A stretch of 64,000 bases of DNA from an uncultured Treponema sp. (GCA_946186185.1 CAMHMJ010000004.1:1-64000), one strand, 5' to 3'. Numbered from the stretch's first letter, positions 16,512 through 25,657 are shown. The notes: generated from the letters alone by a model not told the origin. Made by a program: numbers and translations.

Positions 16512-17609
16512 ATGGCTGGAAAAATCAAAGTTGGAGTTTTAGGCGCAACCGGAATGGTAGGTCAGCGCTATATCAAATTGCTTGAAGACCACCCGTGGTT
16601 CGAAGTTACATATGTTGCCGCAAGCCCACGCTCGGCTGGAAAACCTTACTGTGAAGCAGTAAAAAACCGCTGGCTGATTGGAGCAGAAATTCCTGAAGGC
16701 GTTAAAAACTTAATCGTAGAAGACGCAAACGACGAAAAAAAGGCTTTAGGAAAATGCCAGTTCGTTTTCAGCGCCCTTGAAATGGGAAAAGACGAAATCA
16801 AGGCTCTGGAAGCAGCTTATGCTGCGGAAGGAATTCCTGTAGTTTCAAACGCAAGCGCAAACCGCTGGACAGAAGACGTTCCAATGCTGGTTCCAGAAAT
16901 CAACTACGCTCACCTGGACGTAATCGCTGAACAGAAAAAGCACCACGGCTGGGACAAGGGCTTTATCGCAGTAAAACCAAACTGCTCTCTGCAGACATAC
17001 ATGATGCCAATTCACGCCCTCATTCAGGCAGGCTACCCAATCAAGAGAATGGTTGTTACAACTCTGCAGGCAACCAGCGGCGCAGGCTATCCTGGCGTAC
17101 CTTCTTTTGACATGATTGACAACATCGTGCCATTTATCGGCGGCGAAGAAGAAAAAACAGAAAAAGAATGCCTTAAGATTCTTGGAAAAGTTGAAAACGG
17201 AAAAATCGTAAACGCTGCAGGCCCACTGGTTTCTTCAACCTGTACCCGCGTTCCAGTAATCGACGGCCACACAGCCTGCGTTTCCCTGGAATTTGACCTT
17301 CCTGAAGACAAAAAGCCAAGTCTGGAAGAAATCGAAAAAATCTGGACTTCTTACACATCAGTTCCACAGGAGCTCAAACTTCCAAGCGCACCGGAACACC
17401 CTATCGTTGTTCGCCACGAAGAAAACCGACCACAGCCACGCCGTGACCGTGAAACAGAAAAAGGGATGGCCTGCGTAATCGGCCGCCTTCGCGAATGCCC
17501 TGTTTTTGACATCAAGTTTGTTTCTTTGAGCCACAACACAAAGCGCGGTGCTGCCATGGGCGGTATTTTGAACGCTGAACTTTTGAAGGCAAAAGGATTT
17601 TTTGACTAA
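16512..17609 (+). CDS. asd: aspartate-semialdehyde dehydrogenase (archaeal/fungal type)
   Basis: Reduces aspartyl phosphate to aspartate semialdehyde, the DapA substrate. The NADP loop is VGVLGATGMVGQRYI. The catalytic Cys is in VKPNCSLQTYM (residue ~158). VVRHEENRPQPRRDRE and SHNTKRGAAMGGIL mark the archaeal/fungal subclass, 365 residues, not the E. coli form. AAGGA lies before the ATG. It shares strand and pathway with dapA; the MITE-like element lies between them. Confidence 0.95.
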   Translation: MAGKIKVGVLGATGMVGQRYIKLLEDHPWFEVTYVAASPRSAGKPYCEAVKNRWLIGAEIPEGVKNLIVEDANDEKKALGKCQFVFSALEMGKDEIKALEAAYAAEGIPVVSNASANRWTEDVPMLVPEINYAHLDVIAEQKKHHGWDKGFIAVKPNCSLQTYMMPIHALIQAGYPIKRMVVTTLQATSGAGYPGVPSFDMIDNIVPFIGGEEEKTEKECLKILGKVENGKIVNAAGPLVSSTCTRVPVIDGHTACVSLEFDLPEDKKPSLEEIEKIWTSYTSVPQELKLPSAPEHPIVVRHEENRPQPRRDRETEKGMACVIGRLRECPVFDIKFVSLSHNTKRGAAMGGILNAELLKAKGFFD

Positions 17610-17826
17610 GGGTTAAAGGGAGGGGGATGTCTCCCCCTCGGGCACATCTCCCCTGCCTTCTGCAGGCTCGTTGTGCCCTACCCTCTCTAACGGGGGATAC
17701 CCCCGTAACGCCCCCGGTTTACGCCAATTGTCGACTGGCAGCGGCGCAAATATCGAGCTTGTAAGGCTAATTTAAAACTGGCGCAAGCGGGGTTCCTGCT
17801 GAAAACCAGTTTTTATATTTAGCAAA
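17610..17826. other. GC-rich hairpin-filled 3' region of asd
   Basis: No gene. Successive hairpins are AGGGGGA/TCCCCCT (17621-17638), GGGCACA/TGTGCCC (17640-17678), ACGGGGG/CCCCCGT (17690-17706) and AAAACTGG/CCAGTTTT (17774-17813). The last is followed by a T-rich run and may be the asd terminator. Confidence 0.6.
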
Positions 17827-18029
17827 AATGTCGAGTTTGCTAAATTAAGTTCAAAATTGGCGAAAGGGAAGCGGGATGCGGGCAAAAAAACTCTGCTTGT
17901 GGTTGCCGCGCAGCGGCAATTAATAAGTTCCTTTGCCACAAGCAGCGTTTAGCGCGATATCGCGCGGTTTTGACCCGCAGTTCGCGACCGGAAGCCAATT
18001 TTGGAACAGAAACTATAAAACTCGACATT
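17827..18029 (+). repeat. 200-bp structured repeat, copy 1
   Basis: Outer arms AATGTCGAGTTT (17827-17838) and AAACTCGACATT (18018-18029) are perfect inverted repeats. Inner arms AAAATTGGC (17853-17861) and GCCAATTTT (17994-18002) enclose 150 bp shared with copies 2 and 3. Inside: stem CTGCTTGTGG (17893-17902) with 17936-17945, enclosing TTGCCGC/GCGGCAA (17903-17919), then a 14-bp palindrome GCGCGATATCGCGC (17952-17965), and GCGGG/CCCGC closing pairs. Nothing in it codes convincingly. It ends ~20 bases before the YigZ-family gene. Confidence 0.85.
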
Positions 18030-18050
18030 CTTGCTATAAAAATAATTCCT

Positions 18051-18650
18051 ATGAAAATTCTTTCCGACTATACTTCCTTCGAAATAACAATTAAAAACTC
18101 CCGGTTCCTTGCAGAGCTTTTTCCCTGTGAAAAACAGGACGAAGCCCGAGCCCTCTTAAAATCCCAGAAAACCAAATATTTTGATTCTACCCATGTTGTT
18201 CATGCCTTTATGCTGGGCCTAAAAGGAGAGATAATGGGCATGAGTGACGACGGAGAACCCAGCGGAACTGCAGGACGTCCGGTTCTGGATGTTGTAAAAG
18301 GAAGAGGCTGTACCAATCTGGTTCTTACCGTAACCCGCTGGTTTGGGGGAACCCTCCTTGGAACCGGTGGTCTTGTTAAAGCCTACGGAGATGCCGCAAA
18401 AGCCGTTTTAGACAGAGCCGAAGAACAGGGACTGATTTCTGAATATGTGGAAAAAAGCGCCTTCAAATTTGACTGCGACTACGGCCTTCATAAAACCGTA
18501 AAAAAACTTCTGGAAGAGTTTGAGGCAAGCGACATAACGGAAGATTTTTCCGACAAGGTAACCATTTCCGGGAAAATCCGTTCTGAAAGAAAAGAAGCCT
18601 TTGCTGAAACCCTGAAAAATATTTCCGCGGGGAAAATTACAGAAATATAA
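18051..18650 (+). CDS. YigZ/IMPACT-family protein
   Basis: 199-residue UPF0029/IMPACT-family protein. The signature is MSDDGEPSGTAGRPVLDVV, followed by NLVLTVTRWFGGTLLGTGGLVKAYGDAA. The C-terminal ~70 residues form the usual small alpha/beta domain. Relatives are linked to ribosome or translation control, without an established bacterial reaction. The start at 18051 gives the family N-terminus; the longer frame extends into repeat copy 1. TATAAA is ten bases before the ATG and there is no ribosome site. The gene is framed by inverted repeat copies 1 and 2. Confidence 0.88.
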   Translation: MKILSDYTSFEITIKNSRFLAELFPCEKQDEARALLKSQKTKYFDSTHVVHAFMLGLKGEIMGMSDDGEPSGTAGRPVLDVVKGRGCTNLVLTVTRWFGGTLLGTGGLVKAYGDAAKAVLDRAEEQGLISEYVEKSAFKFDCDYGLHKTVKKLLEEFEASDITEDFSDKVTISGKIRSERKEAFAETLKNISAGKITEI

Positions 18651-18653
18651 AAA

Positions 18654-18864
18654 GTCGAATGTCGAGTTTTATAATTATGTCAACAAAATTGGCTTCCGGT
18701 CGCGTCCTGCGGGTCAAAACCGTGCGCTAGCGCACTAAACGCTGTTTGTGGCAAAGGAACTCATTAATTGCCGCTTTCGCGGCAACCACAAACAGAGTTT
18801 TTTTGCCCGCAGTTCGCTACCCTCCCGCCAATTTTGTATTTATATTGCAAACTCGACATTCGAC
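18654..18864 (-). repeat. 200-bp structured repeat, copy 2 (inverted)
   Basis: Reverse orientation to copy 1. Outer arms GTCGAATGTCGAGTTT (18654-18669) and 18849-18864 are a perfect 16-bp inverted repeat. Inner arms are at 18685-18693 and 18827-18835. It has the same fold: CTGTTTGTGG (18742-18751) with 18786-18795, enclosing TTGCCGC/GCGGCAA (18768-18785), and the palindrome GTGCGCTAGCGCAC (18722-18735). Against copy 1 the palindrome and the large stem differ by paired changes. It begins four bases after the YigZ-family stop. Confidence 0.85.
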
Positions 18865-18894
18865 CTCATATCATGAAATTTAAATCAAATACTG

Positions 18895-20271
18895 CTATTT
18901 TGTCAGGTTTACAAGCCAGCGTTCTTTTTTCAGCCAGATTTGGGCTATAACGGCTTTTGGTACATCGCTCAGTTTTACGATTGCATACATCACTACAGGA
19001 CCCAGCGGCGTAAGGAAGGTCAGAAGAATCATTCCGCCCAGGAAAAGAACGTTTCCAACAGTATCGCAGATTACGCCCATTTTGGTGTCACCGCCGGCGC
19101 GGCTGATAGCGTACAGGGCATTTAAAAGACTCCACAATGGAAGATAAACAGAAGCTGTTACCACAAGGAAGAAGGCGTAGTGCCGCGCCTGCTCAGAAAG
19201 GTTCTTGAAAACCGGCGGAATTAAAAGCGTGGAAAGAAGTCCGATGGCGGTAAAAATAAAGCCGAAAATCGTTGTTCCGCTTAAAATCCAGTTTTTGTAT
19301 TTCTTGCATTCTTCAATATTTCCGGCCCCCAGTTCAGTTCCCATAATAACGCTGGTACTGGTCATTACGGCGCCGATGCTGATAAAAATCAGGTTTGCAA
19401 TGGCAAAACCCGCGGACATTCCGCTTACAACATCAGCACCGCCCCGGGTATTATAGAGGGCGTTGGAAATAGTTTCGCTCAGGGCCCAGAAAATCTCGGA
19501 ATAAAGAATGGCAGCCGCCTTTACAAACATCTTTCCAAAGAGCGCAAGACGAATTACAAAGAGCTTTGAAAGCTTAAAGAGGAAGTCCGGCTTTTTTACG
19601 GCAGCGTATACAACAAAGGCAATCAGTTCCACCGCCCGGGCAATAACGGTGGCATATCCGGCTCCCGCAACTTCAAGCCGTGGAGCACCCAGGTGACCGT
19701 AAATCAAAACCCAGTTAAAGAATGTATTTACCAGAGTTGCCGCTACGGAAATAATAAGGGGCGGCCGCACAATCTCAATTTCCCGAAGACTGGTTGCAAT
19801 ACTCTGAGAAAAAACCATGAACACAAAGGAAAGGGCAACCGCTCTGGAATAAATCTGGGTCTGGTCAAGAATGGCGGATGCGTCCACATTTTTTGTTACC
19901 ATCAGCCAGTAAAGTCCTCTTGGTGCAATAAAGCACAGAACTGCAAAACCCACACCCACGATTCCGTTTACAAGCAGCTTAAAACGGAAAACCTGCTGCA
20001 TTCCATCCGCATCTTTTGAACCGTTGTACTGGCTCATAAAAATTCCGCCGGAAGAACACATGGTATTAGTCAAAACCAGAAAAATGAAAAAAATCTGTCC
20101 GGCAACGTTTACGCCGCTCATCTTTATGTCCCCAAGTCCGGCAACCATAAAATTGTCGATAAGGGAAACAAGATTCTGAATGAACTGCTGAAGCATTACA
20201 GGAACAGCTATAGAAAGCGCCCTTTTATAAAAAGCGGAAGTACCAAAATAATTTCTGATTTTTAAAGTCAT
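18895..20271 (-). CDS. MATE-family efflux transporter
   Basis: A 458-residue inner-membrane protein with about 12 hydrophobic helices in two related halves. Typical MATE features are VPVMLQQFIQNLVSLIDNFMVAGLG at the N-terminus, LIYGHLGAPRLEVAGAGYATVIAR, and GTELGAGNIEECKK mid-protein. Such pumps export drugs or metabolites using Na+ or H+ gradients; the substrate cannot be told. Upstream on the minus strand TTGACA is followed by a TATATA-rich stretch ending about six bases before the ATG, with no ribosome site, another possible leaderless start. Confidence 0.93.
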   Translation of the reverse strand: MTLKIRNYFGTSAFYKRALSIAVPVMLQQFIQNLVSLIDNFMVAGLGDIKMSGVNVAGQIFFIFLVLTNTMCSSGGIFMSQYNGSKDADGMQQVFRFKLLVNGIVGVGFAVLCFIAPRGLYWLMVTKNVDASAILDQTQIYSRAVALSFVFMVFSQSIATSLREIEIVRPPLIISVAATLVNTFFNWVLIYGHLGAPRLEVAGAGYATVIARAVELIAFVVYAAVKKPDFLFKLSKLFVIRLALFGKMFVKAAAILYSEIFWALSETISNALYNTRGGADVVSGMSAGFAIANLIFISIGAVMTSTSVIMGTELGAGNIEECKKYKNWILSGTTIFGFIFTAIGLLSTLLIPPVFKNLSEQARHYAFFLVVTASVYLPLWSLLNALYAISRAGGDTKMGVICDTVGNVLFLGGMILLTFLTPLGPVVMYAIVKLSDVPKAVIAQIWLKKERWLVNLTK

Positions 20272-20346
20272 GGTAACATATATATATATTATTTAAGGGG
20301 AATTGTCAAAGGTACTATTCTGGCCGGACGCGCCACCTTGACGAAA

Positions 20347-20388
20347 AAAGGCCGCAGATTGCACACAACTGTACAACCTGCAGCCTTT
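20347..20388 (-). terminator. terminator of the starch lipoprotein gene
   Basis: AAAGGCTGCAG pairs with CTGCGGCCTTT on the minus strand, followed by a T-run. It lies ~42 bases after the stop codon. Confidence 0.8.
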
Positions 20389-20429
20389 AAGTATCATGTT
20401 ATTTCCCTTTGCAAGGAATAATTACAGGA

Positions 20430-21752
20430 TTACTGAGCTGGGTACTGTGCTACTTTGTCAGTGATAGTCAAAGCGCCATTGGAACTGTTCCACATTTTGG
20501 TCAAATCTGTCGGATCGTAGCGACGGATTTTGATTGTCAATGGATTAAGGTTTGTTGTGAAGTAAAGTGTACCGTCTGCCTTAACGAACTTGAGTCGCTT
20601 CCAGTACTGGTCGTCGCCAACTTTGATTACACCCCAGATTGCAGCGTTTGCGTCTCCATACCAGCCAGGAACGCCTTGAACTTTGTACAAATCGCCTGTT
20701 GATTCATCGAGTGTGAAGTCGTTGTTTGGAAGTTCGCCAGCAGTTTCTGCAACTTCAATTTCGTCGTAAGTTGTAGGACCTGCTGGAGCATCAAATGTTC
20801 CTGTTGCGGCAACTGAAATTACAAGTGCGCTTTTGTCATCTGTAAGCTTGAAGGAAATCTTATATGTTGTAAGATCTGTAAGAGGTCCAATTACAATGTT
20901 GTCAGTTCCAGAGATGCTTACTCCTTCAGGCAAAGAAGTAGATGCTTCAACATTTACCTTTGCAATACCGTACCAGGTGTCACCAGAGTTCAATTTAAGG
21001 TTAAGGTTTCCGTTACTTCCACCCCATGCTGTCATAGTTGTTCTGTAGTTCAATGTGAAAGCAAATACGCCGGTTCCTGCACCATCTTCTGCAATTGCAA
21101 TATCTTCACCAAAGTCACCCTTTGCAACAAAGTTAGCATCAAGTGTGATTTCTACAGGAGCAGCTGGTGTTTCGCCGCCTTCAGTTCCTGTTCCACCCTG
21201 TGCCGGAGTTTCGCCGCCTTCGGTTCCTTCATTTCCTTCGCCACCCTGTGATGGAGTTTCTGGAGTAGAAGGAGCCGCAATTGCCGTGATTACATCAACA
21301 GTGTCGTTTCCTTCAATGAAAAGACCATTTTTTACAAAGGCTGCACCGTCGTAAACCTTTGAACCGCCGTTATCATATGAAATGATAAAGCTGTCCGGAA
21401 GCTCTGTTGTAGTTGTGATTGTGTATTTGTAGATAAAGTTTCCGTCAGGATCTTTTCCCTTAAGAGTCAAAGCATCTCCCGGCCATACAGCCGCTACAGT
21501 GAAGAGTTCTCCACCGGCAGAACCGTTCCATGCCCAGAAGTAATAATCTCTGTCAGTAGCGGTCTTAAAGAAGATTGAGATTTCGTTTGCATCTTCAAGG
21601 CTTGGTGTGTATTCACCGTTTGCGCCAGGAACAACCGGTCTTTCCAGAGGCTGGTGCAAGTCGCCGGAGCAGGCTGCAAGAGAAAGAGAAATGAAGCCGG
21701 CTGCAAGACCTAACAAAGCACTCTTTATAATAGAAGAAATTGATTTTTTCAT
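20430..21752 (-). CDS. lipoprotein with starch-binding (CBM26-like) module
   Basis: The N-terminus is a lipoprotein signal with lipobox LAAC (residue ~28). Residues ~55-150 resemble a starch-binding CBM26-type module (ISIFFKTA, YYFWAWNGSAGG, WPGDALTLKG, FIISYDNGG). A Gly/Glu/Thr/Pro linker (~165-198) leads to two further strand-rich parts, the last with W residues (VPGWYGDANAAIWGVIK, DQYWKRLKF). It is probably surface-exposed and captures starch. AAGGAGG precedes the ATG. It lies 49 bases after the barrel gene on the same strand, so the two should form one operon under the LacI operator at 24200. Confidence 0.8.
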   Translation of the reverse strand: MKKSISSIIKSALLGLAAGFISLSLAACSGDLHQPLERPVVPGANGEYTPSLEDANEISIFFKTATDRDYYFWAWNGSAGGELFTVAAVWPGDALTLKGKDPDGNFIYKYTITTTTELPDSFIISYDNGGSKVYDGAAFVKNGLFIEGNDTVDVITAIAAPSTPETPSQGGEGNEGTEGGETPAQGGTGTEGGETPAAPVEITLDANFVAKGDFGEDIAIAEDGAGTGVFAFTLNYRTTMTAWGGSNGNLNLKLNSGDTWYGIAKVNVEASTSLPEGVSISGTDNIVIGPLTDLTTYKISFKLTDDKSALVISVAATGTFDAPAGPTTYDEIEVAETAGELPNNDFTLDESTGDLYKVQGVPGWYGDANAAIWGVIKVGDDQYWKRLKFVKADGTLYFTTNLNPLTIKIRRYDPTDLTKMWNSSNGALTITDKVAQYPAQ

Positions 21753-21767
21753 AAAAGTCCTCCTTAT

Positions 21768-21785
21768 GGGGCGATTTTACGCCCC
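21768..21785. terminator. intercistronic hairpin
   Basis: GGGGC/GCCCC around eight bases, just upstream of the lipoprotein ribosome site. On the plus strand it is followed by five T. On the minus strand it could stabilise or tune the lipoprotein part of the mRNA. Confidence 0.55.
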
Positions 21786-21801
21786 GTTTTTAGCTTAAGT
21801 T

Positions 21802-24150
21802 TTAGATTTCCCAGCGGATACCAGCGCGAACTGCTGCTTTTCCGTCATAGTAATCAACTGCATTAACTGTTCCGTCTTTTCCAGAAGAACCCTTGTCCCA
21901 GCGACTTGAAATATTAGCTCTGTCAAGTGCAAGGTTGTCCTGTCCTTCACCGAATCTCTTGAAGCCGTCCATGTTGTAAACAAACTGGCAGTAAACTGTC
22001 GGTTCTTTAAGGCTCTTAAGCTTCTTTGATGCACCAATCATGAAACCGAAAGGATTGTTCAAATCTGCATCATAAGTTTCTGCTGCATCTGTTGATTTGA
22101 TTGTCTTAAGACCGGCACCACAGTCAAGCTTGATGTCGCCGGAAAGTTCTACTCGGCAAACAAGTGTGTTGAAAAGGCGGATTGCACTTGAATCATCAAA
22201 GCCGTACCAGAAGTTGATGTTTCTTAATGTGTATCCGATGTCGTTCATTGCGAATGAAAGACCTGCTTTCTTAAGACGGAAGGCACTTTCGCTTGAACCG
22301 TATTTGTTCATTTCGTCTGCATCGATGTCTGTTCCGAACTCATCTTTTCCGTAAGTGTATGCGCAGAGGTTCATGTCACCGTAAGCACCGATTGTGTAAA
22401 TTGTTTCAGGAATCTTGTAAGAAACAGATGGCTTGAATGTGAACTCTGCACCGCCGTTCTGCTGATAAAGTGGAGCCATGTGTCCTGCACAGCGTGCTTC
22501 GTACCAGCTCTGAACACCGCTTGCTGCCCAGTAGTTCAATTTGTTAAAGGTATCGTCTTCGCTCAAATCTTCAAGTGGAAGAGTTGCACCAACATAAAGT
22601 CCGATGTTAAGGTTTTTATCAAGAAGTGAAACATTTCCAGTAAAGTCGATGTTCTGGCTGTTCAAAACACCAAGCTGCTCTGAAAGGTCGAATGTACCTT
22701 CATCTGTGTTTTCACGAACATAGAGCATAGAAGCCTGCATACCGCGCATTCTGTAGCTCAAGTCTACATTGAAAATATCTGCTGAATAACCAACCTTTAC
22801 CTGAGAAGCGATGTTCTTGATTCCTTCAAATTCGCCACTTCTCAAGAATACGTCTGTTGAATATCCAAAGTAATCTGCTGCATCTTTTTTGTCTGTAACT
22901 TCAGTTCCAGTAAAGCTCTTCTGGTGGAAAGCCATAAGTCCCTGGAGGGCAACTGAAAGCTTTCCGCTTCCAGCCTTAAAGCTGTCTTTTGCACCGATTA
23001 CAAGATCCTGCTCAACTGAATCGTAGAAGATTTCGCCGTCGTCATACATACCGTTTGACTGGATATCTACAACAAGTTCACCCATGCGCATTCCGAGCCA
23101 GCCCCAGTGTCCGTACAATGTACCTTTTCTGTCTGCTGTTCTGTTTGGAGCAAAACCGGCTGTGAACATGATTCCTGTTTTCTGTTCGATTGTTGCAGCC
23201 AGCTTGTCGCTCAGAGAGAACTGGTTGAATCCACCAGTGTGCTGATAACCAGCATCCCAGCTTCCGTCTACTGTCTTCCAAAGAACTGCCTGGCGAGCAT
23301 CTGGTTTTGCATAGTTAAAGCCTGTTACAAAGTTGATGTATGGTGTGTTGAAACCGAACTTAAGGTGTCCGATATATGCTGGTGTTCCTACTCCGCCATC
23401 TGTGTTTTCTGTGTTGTTTGTTGACTGAGCTGCATAAGAAACAAGGTTAGAAGTTACGTTCTTTACAAAATCCTTAAGGCCGTCTTCAATTTTTACAACA
23501 TCGTTTCCGTCTTTATCAACCTGCATAAGGTAAATTGGCTTTGCATTTTTATCGATTGTGATTGAACCTTCATCAACATCTGTTTCTGCAAGACAGAGTT
23601 CTACGAACATTGGGCACTGTGGAAGGAAGCTTCCGATGAACTTGTTGTAGGATTTTACACCAAAAGTTACGCTGTCAACGTCCAGACCCTTTTTTGTATG
23701 ATCATTTTCACTCTCAGTGGAGAATTTTGACTGCATTCCAACCATGGACCATGTGTTAAAGCTGATTTTTCCTTTAGCACCATTTCCACCGTCGCCACCA
23801 AGCATTTCTGCAAGAATAGCCTGAGAGTTTTTTCCGCCAAAACCGTCATCGATAAGGTTTGGAGCCTTAAGGTCCGCTGTCCAGTTTCCGTCAGAAATGA
23901 ACTTATAGATGATTTCGTCTGTTGCTTTGAATGTTTTTGTAAGTGTAAAACCTTTTTCAGTTTTTTCCATTGGTTCTGCACCGTCACCCCAGTTTGTAAA
24001 GTTTCCGGCAAGCAGAACTTCACTGGCTCTAGGGTTACCATAGAAAAATACTACTTCGGCATTGCCGTCAGCTGTCTTTTTTACAGTAATATCCGCAAAA
24101 AGAAGTGCTGAAGTGGCAAGAGCCAAAACAAAAGCCATAATTCTTTTCAT
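21802..24150 (-). CDS. outer-membrane barrel protein with glycogen-binding (CBM48-like) domain
   Basis: A signal peptide (MKRIMAFVLALATSALLFA) is followed by a CBM48/AMPK-type glycan-binding domain (residues ~20-110: VVFFYGNPRASEVLLAGNFTNWG, TKTFKATDEIIYKFISDGNW). The remaining ~660 residues are alternating strands with many aromatic and Gly residues, ending FYDGKAAVRAGIRWEI-like with a final aromatic, typical of an outer-membrane barrel. I infer a starch- or maltodextrin-linked pore, a functional analogue of SusC, but without any TonB-type plug. The ATG at 24150 follows AAGGAG. A LacI-type operator lies 50 bases upstream. Confidence 0.78.
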   Translation of the reverse strand: MKRIMAFVLALATSALLFADITVKKTADGNAEVVFFYGNPRASEVLLAGNFTNWGDGAEPMEKTEKGFTLTKTFKATDEIIYKFISDGNWTADLKAPNLIDDGFGGKNSQAILAEMLGGDGGNGAKGKISFNTWSMVGMQSKFSTESENDHTKKGLDVDSVTFGVKSYNKFIGSFLPQCPMFVELCLAETDVDEGSITIDKNAKPIYLMQVDKDGNDVVKIEDGLKDFVKNVTSNLVSYAAQSTNNTENTDGGVGTPAYIGHLKFGFNTPYINFVTGFNYAKPDARQAVLWKTVDGSWDAGYQHTGGFNQFSLSDKLAATIEQKTGIMFTAGFAPNRTADRKGTLYGHWGWLGMRMGELVVDIQSNGMYDDGEIFYDSVEQDLVIGAKDSFKAGSGKLSVALQGLMAFHQKSFTGTEVTDKKDAADYFGYSTDVFLRSGEFEGIKNIASQVKVGYSADIFNVDLSYRMRGMQASMLYVRENTDEGTFDLSEQLGVLNSQNIDFTGNVSLLDKNLNIGLYVGATLPLEDLSEDDTFNKLNYWAASGVQSWYEARCAGHMAPLYQQNGGAEFTFKPSVSYKIPETIYTIGAYGDMNLCAYTYGKDEFGTDIDADEMNKYGSSESAFRLKKAGLSFAMNDIGYTLRNINFWYGFDDSSAIRLFNTLVCRVELSGDIKLDCGAGLKTIKSTDAAETYDADLNNPFGFMIGASKKLKSLKEPTVYCQFVYNMDGFKRFGEGQDNLALDRANISSRWDKGSSGKDGTVNAVDYYDGKAAVRAGIRWEI

Positions 24151-24199
24151 GTTATACTCCTTATTTCCGTCGTAAAACGACAAGCCACAAATGGCTGTA

Positions 24200-24215
24200 A
24201 GTTTAGCGCTATACC
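24200..24215. promoter_or_regulatory. LacI-type operator, barrel gene
   Basis: AGTTTAGCGCTATACC, an imperfect palindrome centred on CG, about 50 bases before the start at 24150. It matches the operators at 25658 and 26860. Confidence 0.6.
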
Positions 24216-24319
24216 GCAAAGGTCTTAAAAAAGAACCTTTACGGTTCGCCAAAAATAAACACTTTTTTAAATCTATCTAAAAATTTGGAGGCTGATTAAA
24301 GGGTCTCCACCCTGCTTGA

Positions 24320-24362
24320 TTTCAGGTGCGGTCCGCATTTTCACCAGACAGGGCACCTGAAA
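24320..24362. other. stem-loop between malE and barrel gene
   Basis: TTTCAGGTGC (24320-24329) and GCACCTGAAA (24353-24362) form a perfect 10-bp stem directly after the malE stop. There is no T-run, so it more likely protects the malE message from 3' decay than ends it fully. Confidence 0.6.
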
Positions 24363-24370
24363 CCTGCCGC

Positions 24371-25561
24371 TTATTTTGCGGCTTCCATTGTTACTGCAGC
24401 TGAATCAAGAGCGCGTTTTACATCACCGCCGTCCCAGATTTCAGCATAAGCTGAGTTCATGCTTGACCAGTAGATTCCAAGCTGAGGAATTGTCGGCATT
24501 GCGCGGGCAAAAGCAAGCTGCTCTTTGAATCCGTTGATAAGCGGATCGTTTACCTGAATGTCGTTTCTTGGTGGAATCTGATCAGTAAGCTCGTATCTCT
24601 TTTTAAGCATATCCCGTGAAGTAAGGAATTTTGCAAATGCTTTTGCTTCTTCCGGATATTTTGACCATGAACTTACGAATGCAAGGCGTACACCAGAGAA
24701 GCTGGTTGCGTGGTCAGTTCCAGGGAAAGCAGGAAGGCGAACTACACCGATGTTCAGGCCGGATGCTTTATATGAAGGAATTGACCATGGACCTGTGATA
24801 ACCATTGCAGACTTTCCTTCTGTGAACTGAGCGTTACAGAAATCTCCGTTTGCGTCAGAAGCAGGAATATCAAGAATCTCCTTTCTGAGGCTCTGGAAAT
24901 ATTTAAGACCTGTGATGGCTTCAGGACTGTTCAGGTTGTGCTTGCTTCTGTCGTTTCCGTCTTTACCAAAAAGAGGAGCGCCGAAGCTTTCCATGAACAT
25001 ATAGTCGTAGTAACCGTCACCTACAGACCATACAAGAGCATACTTTCCTTCTGCCTTGTTATTGAATGTTTTTGCGAATGCCTTTACATCGTCCCAGGTT
25101 TTTGGAGGATTTTTTACAAGATCCTTGTTGTAAACAAGAGCATAAGTTTCTGCTGCCAAAGGATATCCGTAATTTACTCCGTTGTACTTAGAACCGATTT
25201 TAGCCATGTCATAGAAGTTTGCCATGTACTCTTCGGCATCGTCCACAGGAAGAATGTTTCCGGCAGAAACAAGAGCTCCCATGTGGTCATGTGGTGAAAC
25301 AAAAATATCAGCACCTACTCCTGCAGGTCCGTCAAGCTCAATTTTTGCGCGTGAATCAGTGTGGCCTACAGCTTCGTATGTGATTTTTACCTTCGGATTA
25401 ATTTTCCGGTACTCTTTGATTGCTGCAAGAATGTAGGTACTTTCAGGACCAGAAGATTCCCATACCTTGATTTCTGCTCTTCCCGACTTACCGGCTGCAT
25501 ACGCACTTGTAGCACCTGCAAGCAAAAGAAGGGCTGCCATAGTTCTGATTGACTTTTTCAT
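24371..25561 (-). CDS. malE: maltose/maltodextrin-binding protein
   Basis: Periplasmic solute-binding protein of an ABC importer. It has a signal peptide (MKKSIRTMAALLLLAGATSAYAA) and the MalE-type core EIKVWESSGPE, then GADIFVSPHDHMGALVSAGNILPVD, YGYPLAAETYALVYNKDL, EGKSAMVITGPWSI and IPQLGIYWSSMNSAYAEIW. The 396-residue length is normal. The ATG at 25561 is chosen because GGAG lies six bases upstream. The permease genes malF and malG are not next to it and must be elsewhere. Its promoter carries a LacI-type operator, and the 5' leader folds into two hairpins. Confidence 0.93.
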   Translation of the reverse strand: MKKSIRTMAALLLLAGATSAYAAGKSGRAEIKVWESSGPESTYILAAIKEYRKINPKVKITYEAVGHTDSRAKIELDGPAGVGADIFVSPHDHMGALVSAGNILPVDDAEEYMANFYDMAKIGSKYNGVNYGYPLAAETYALVYNKDLVKNPPKTWDDVKAFAKTFNNKAEGKYALVWSVGDGYYDYMFMESFGAPLFGKDGNDRSKHNLNSPEAITGLKYFQSLRKEILDIPASDANGDFCNAQFTEGKSAMVITGPWSIPSYKASGLNIGVVRLPAFPGTDHATSFSGVRLAFVSSWSKYPEEAKAFAKFLTSRDMLKKRYELTDQIPPRNDIQVNDPLINGFKEQLAFARAMPTIPQLGIYWSSMNSAYAEIWDGGDVKRALDSAAVTMEAAK

Positions 25562-25587
25562 AAAAGACTCCATGTATTTTTTTGTTA

Positions 25588-25648
25588 GGTTTACCCTTTG
25601 TAAACCAGGAAAATGGTATCGGAAACCCCCATTCAGGTCTCCGATACC
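25588..25648 (-). promoter_or_regulatory. malE 5' leader with two hairpins
   Basis: GGTATCGGA (25615-25623) pairs perfectly with 25640-25648 across 16 bases, and GGTTTAC (25588-25594) pairs with 25600-25606. Both lie between the operator and the start. They could stabilise the mRNA or control its translation. The second stem also resembles a half operator. Confidence 0.6.
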
Positions 25649-25657
25649 GAAGTTTTA

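Noticed and set aside
17827..18864. integron attC sites or cassette
   Set aside because: The repeats around the YigZ gene are in inverted orientation, and the paired core triplets of attC (GTTRRRY type) are not placed at the arms.
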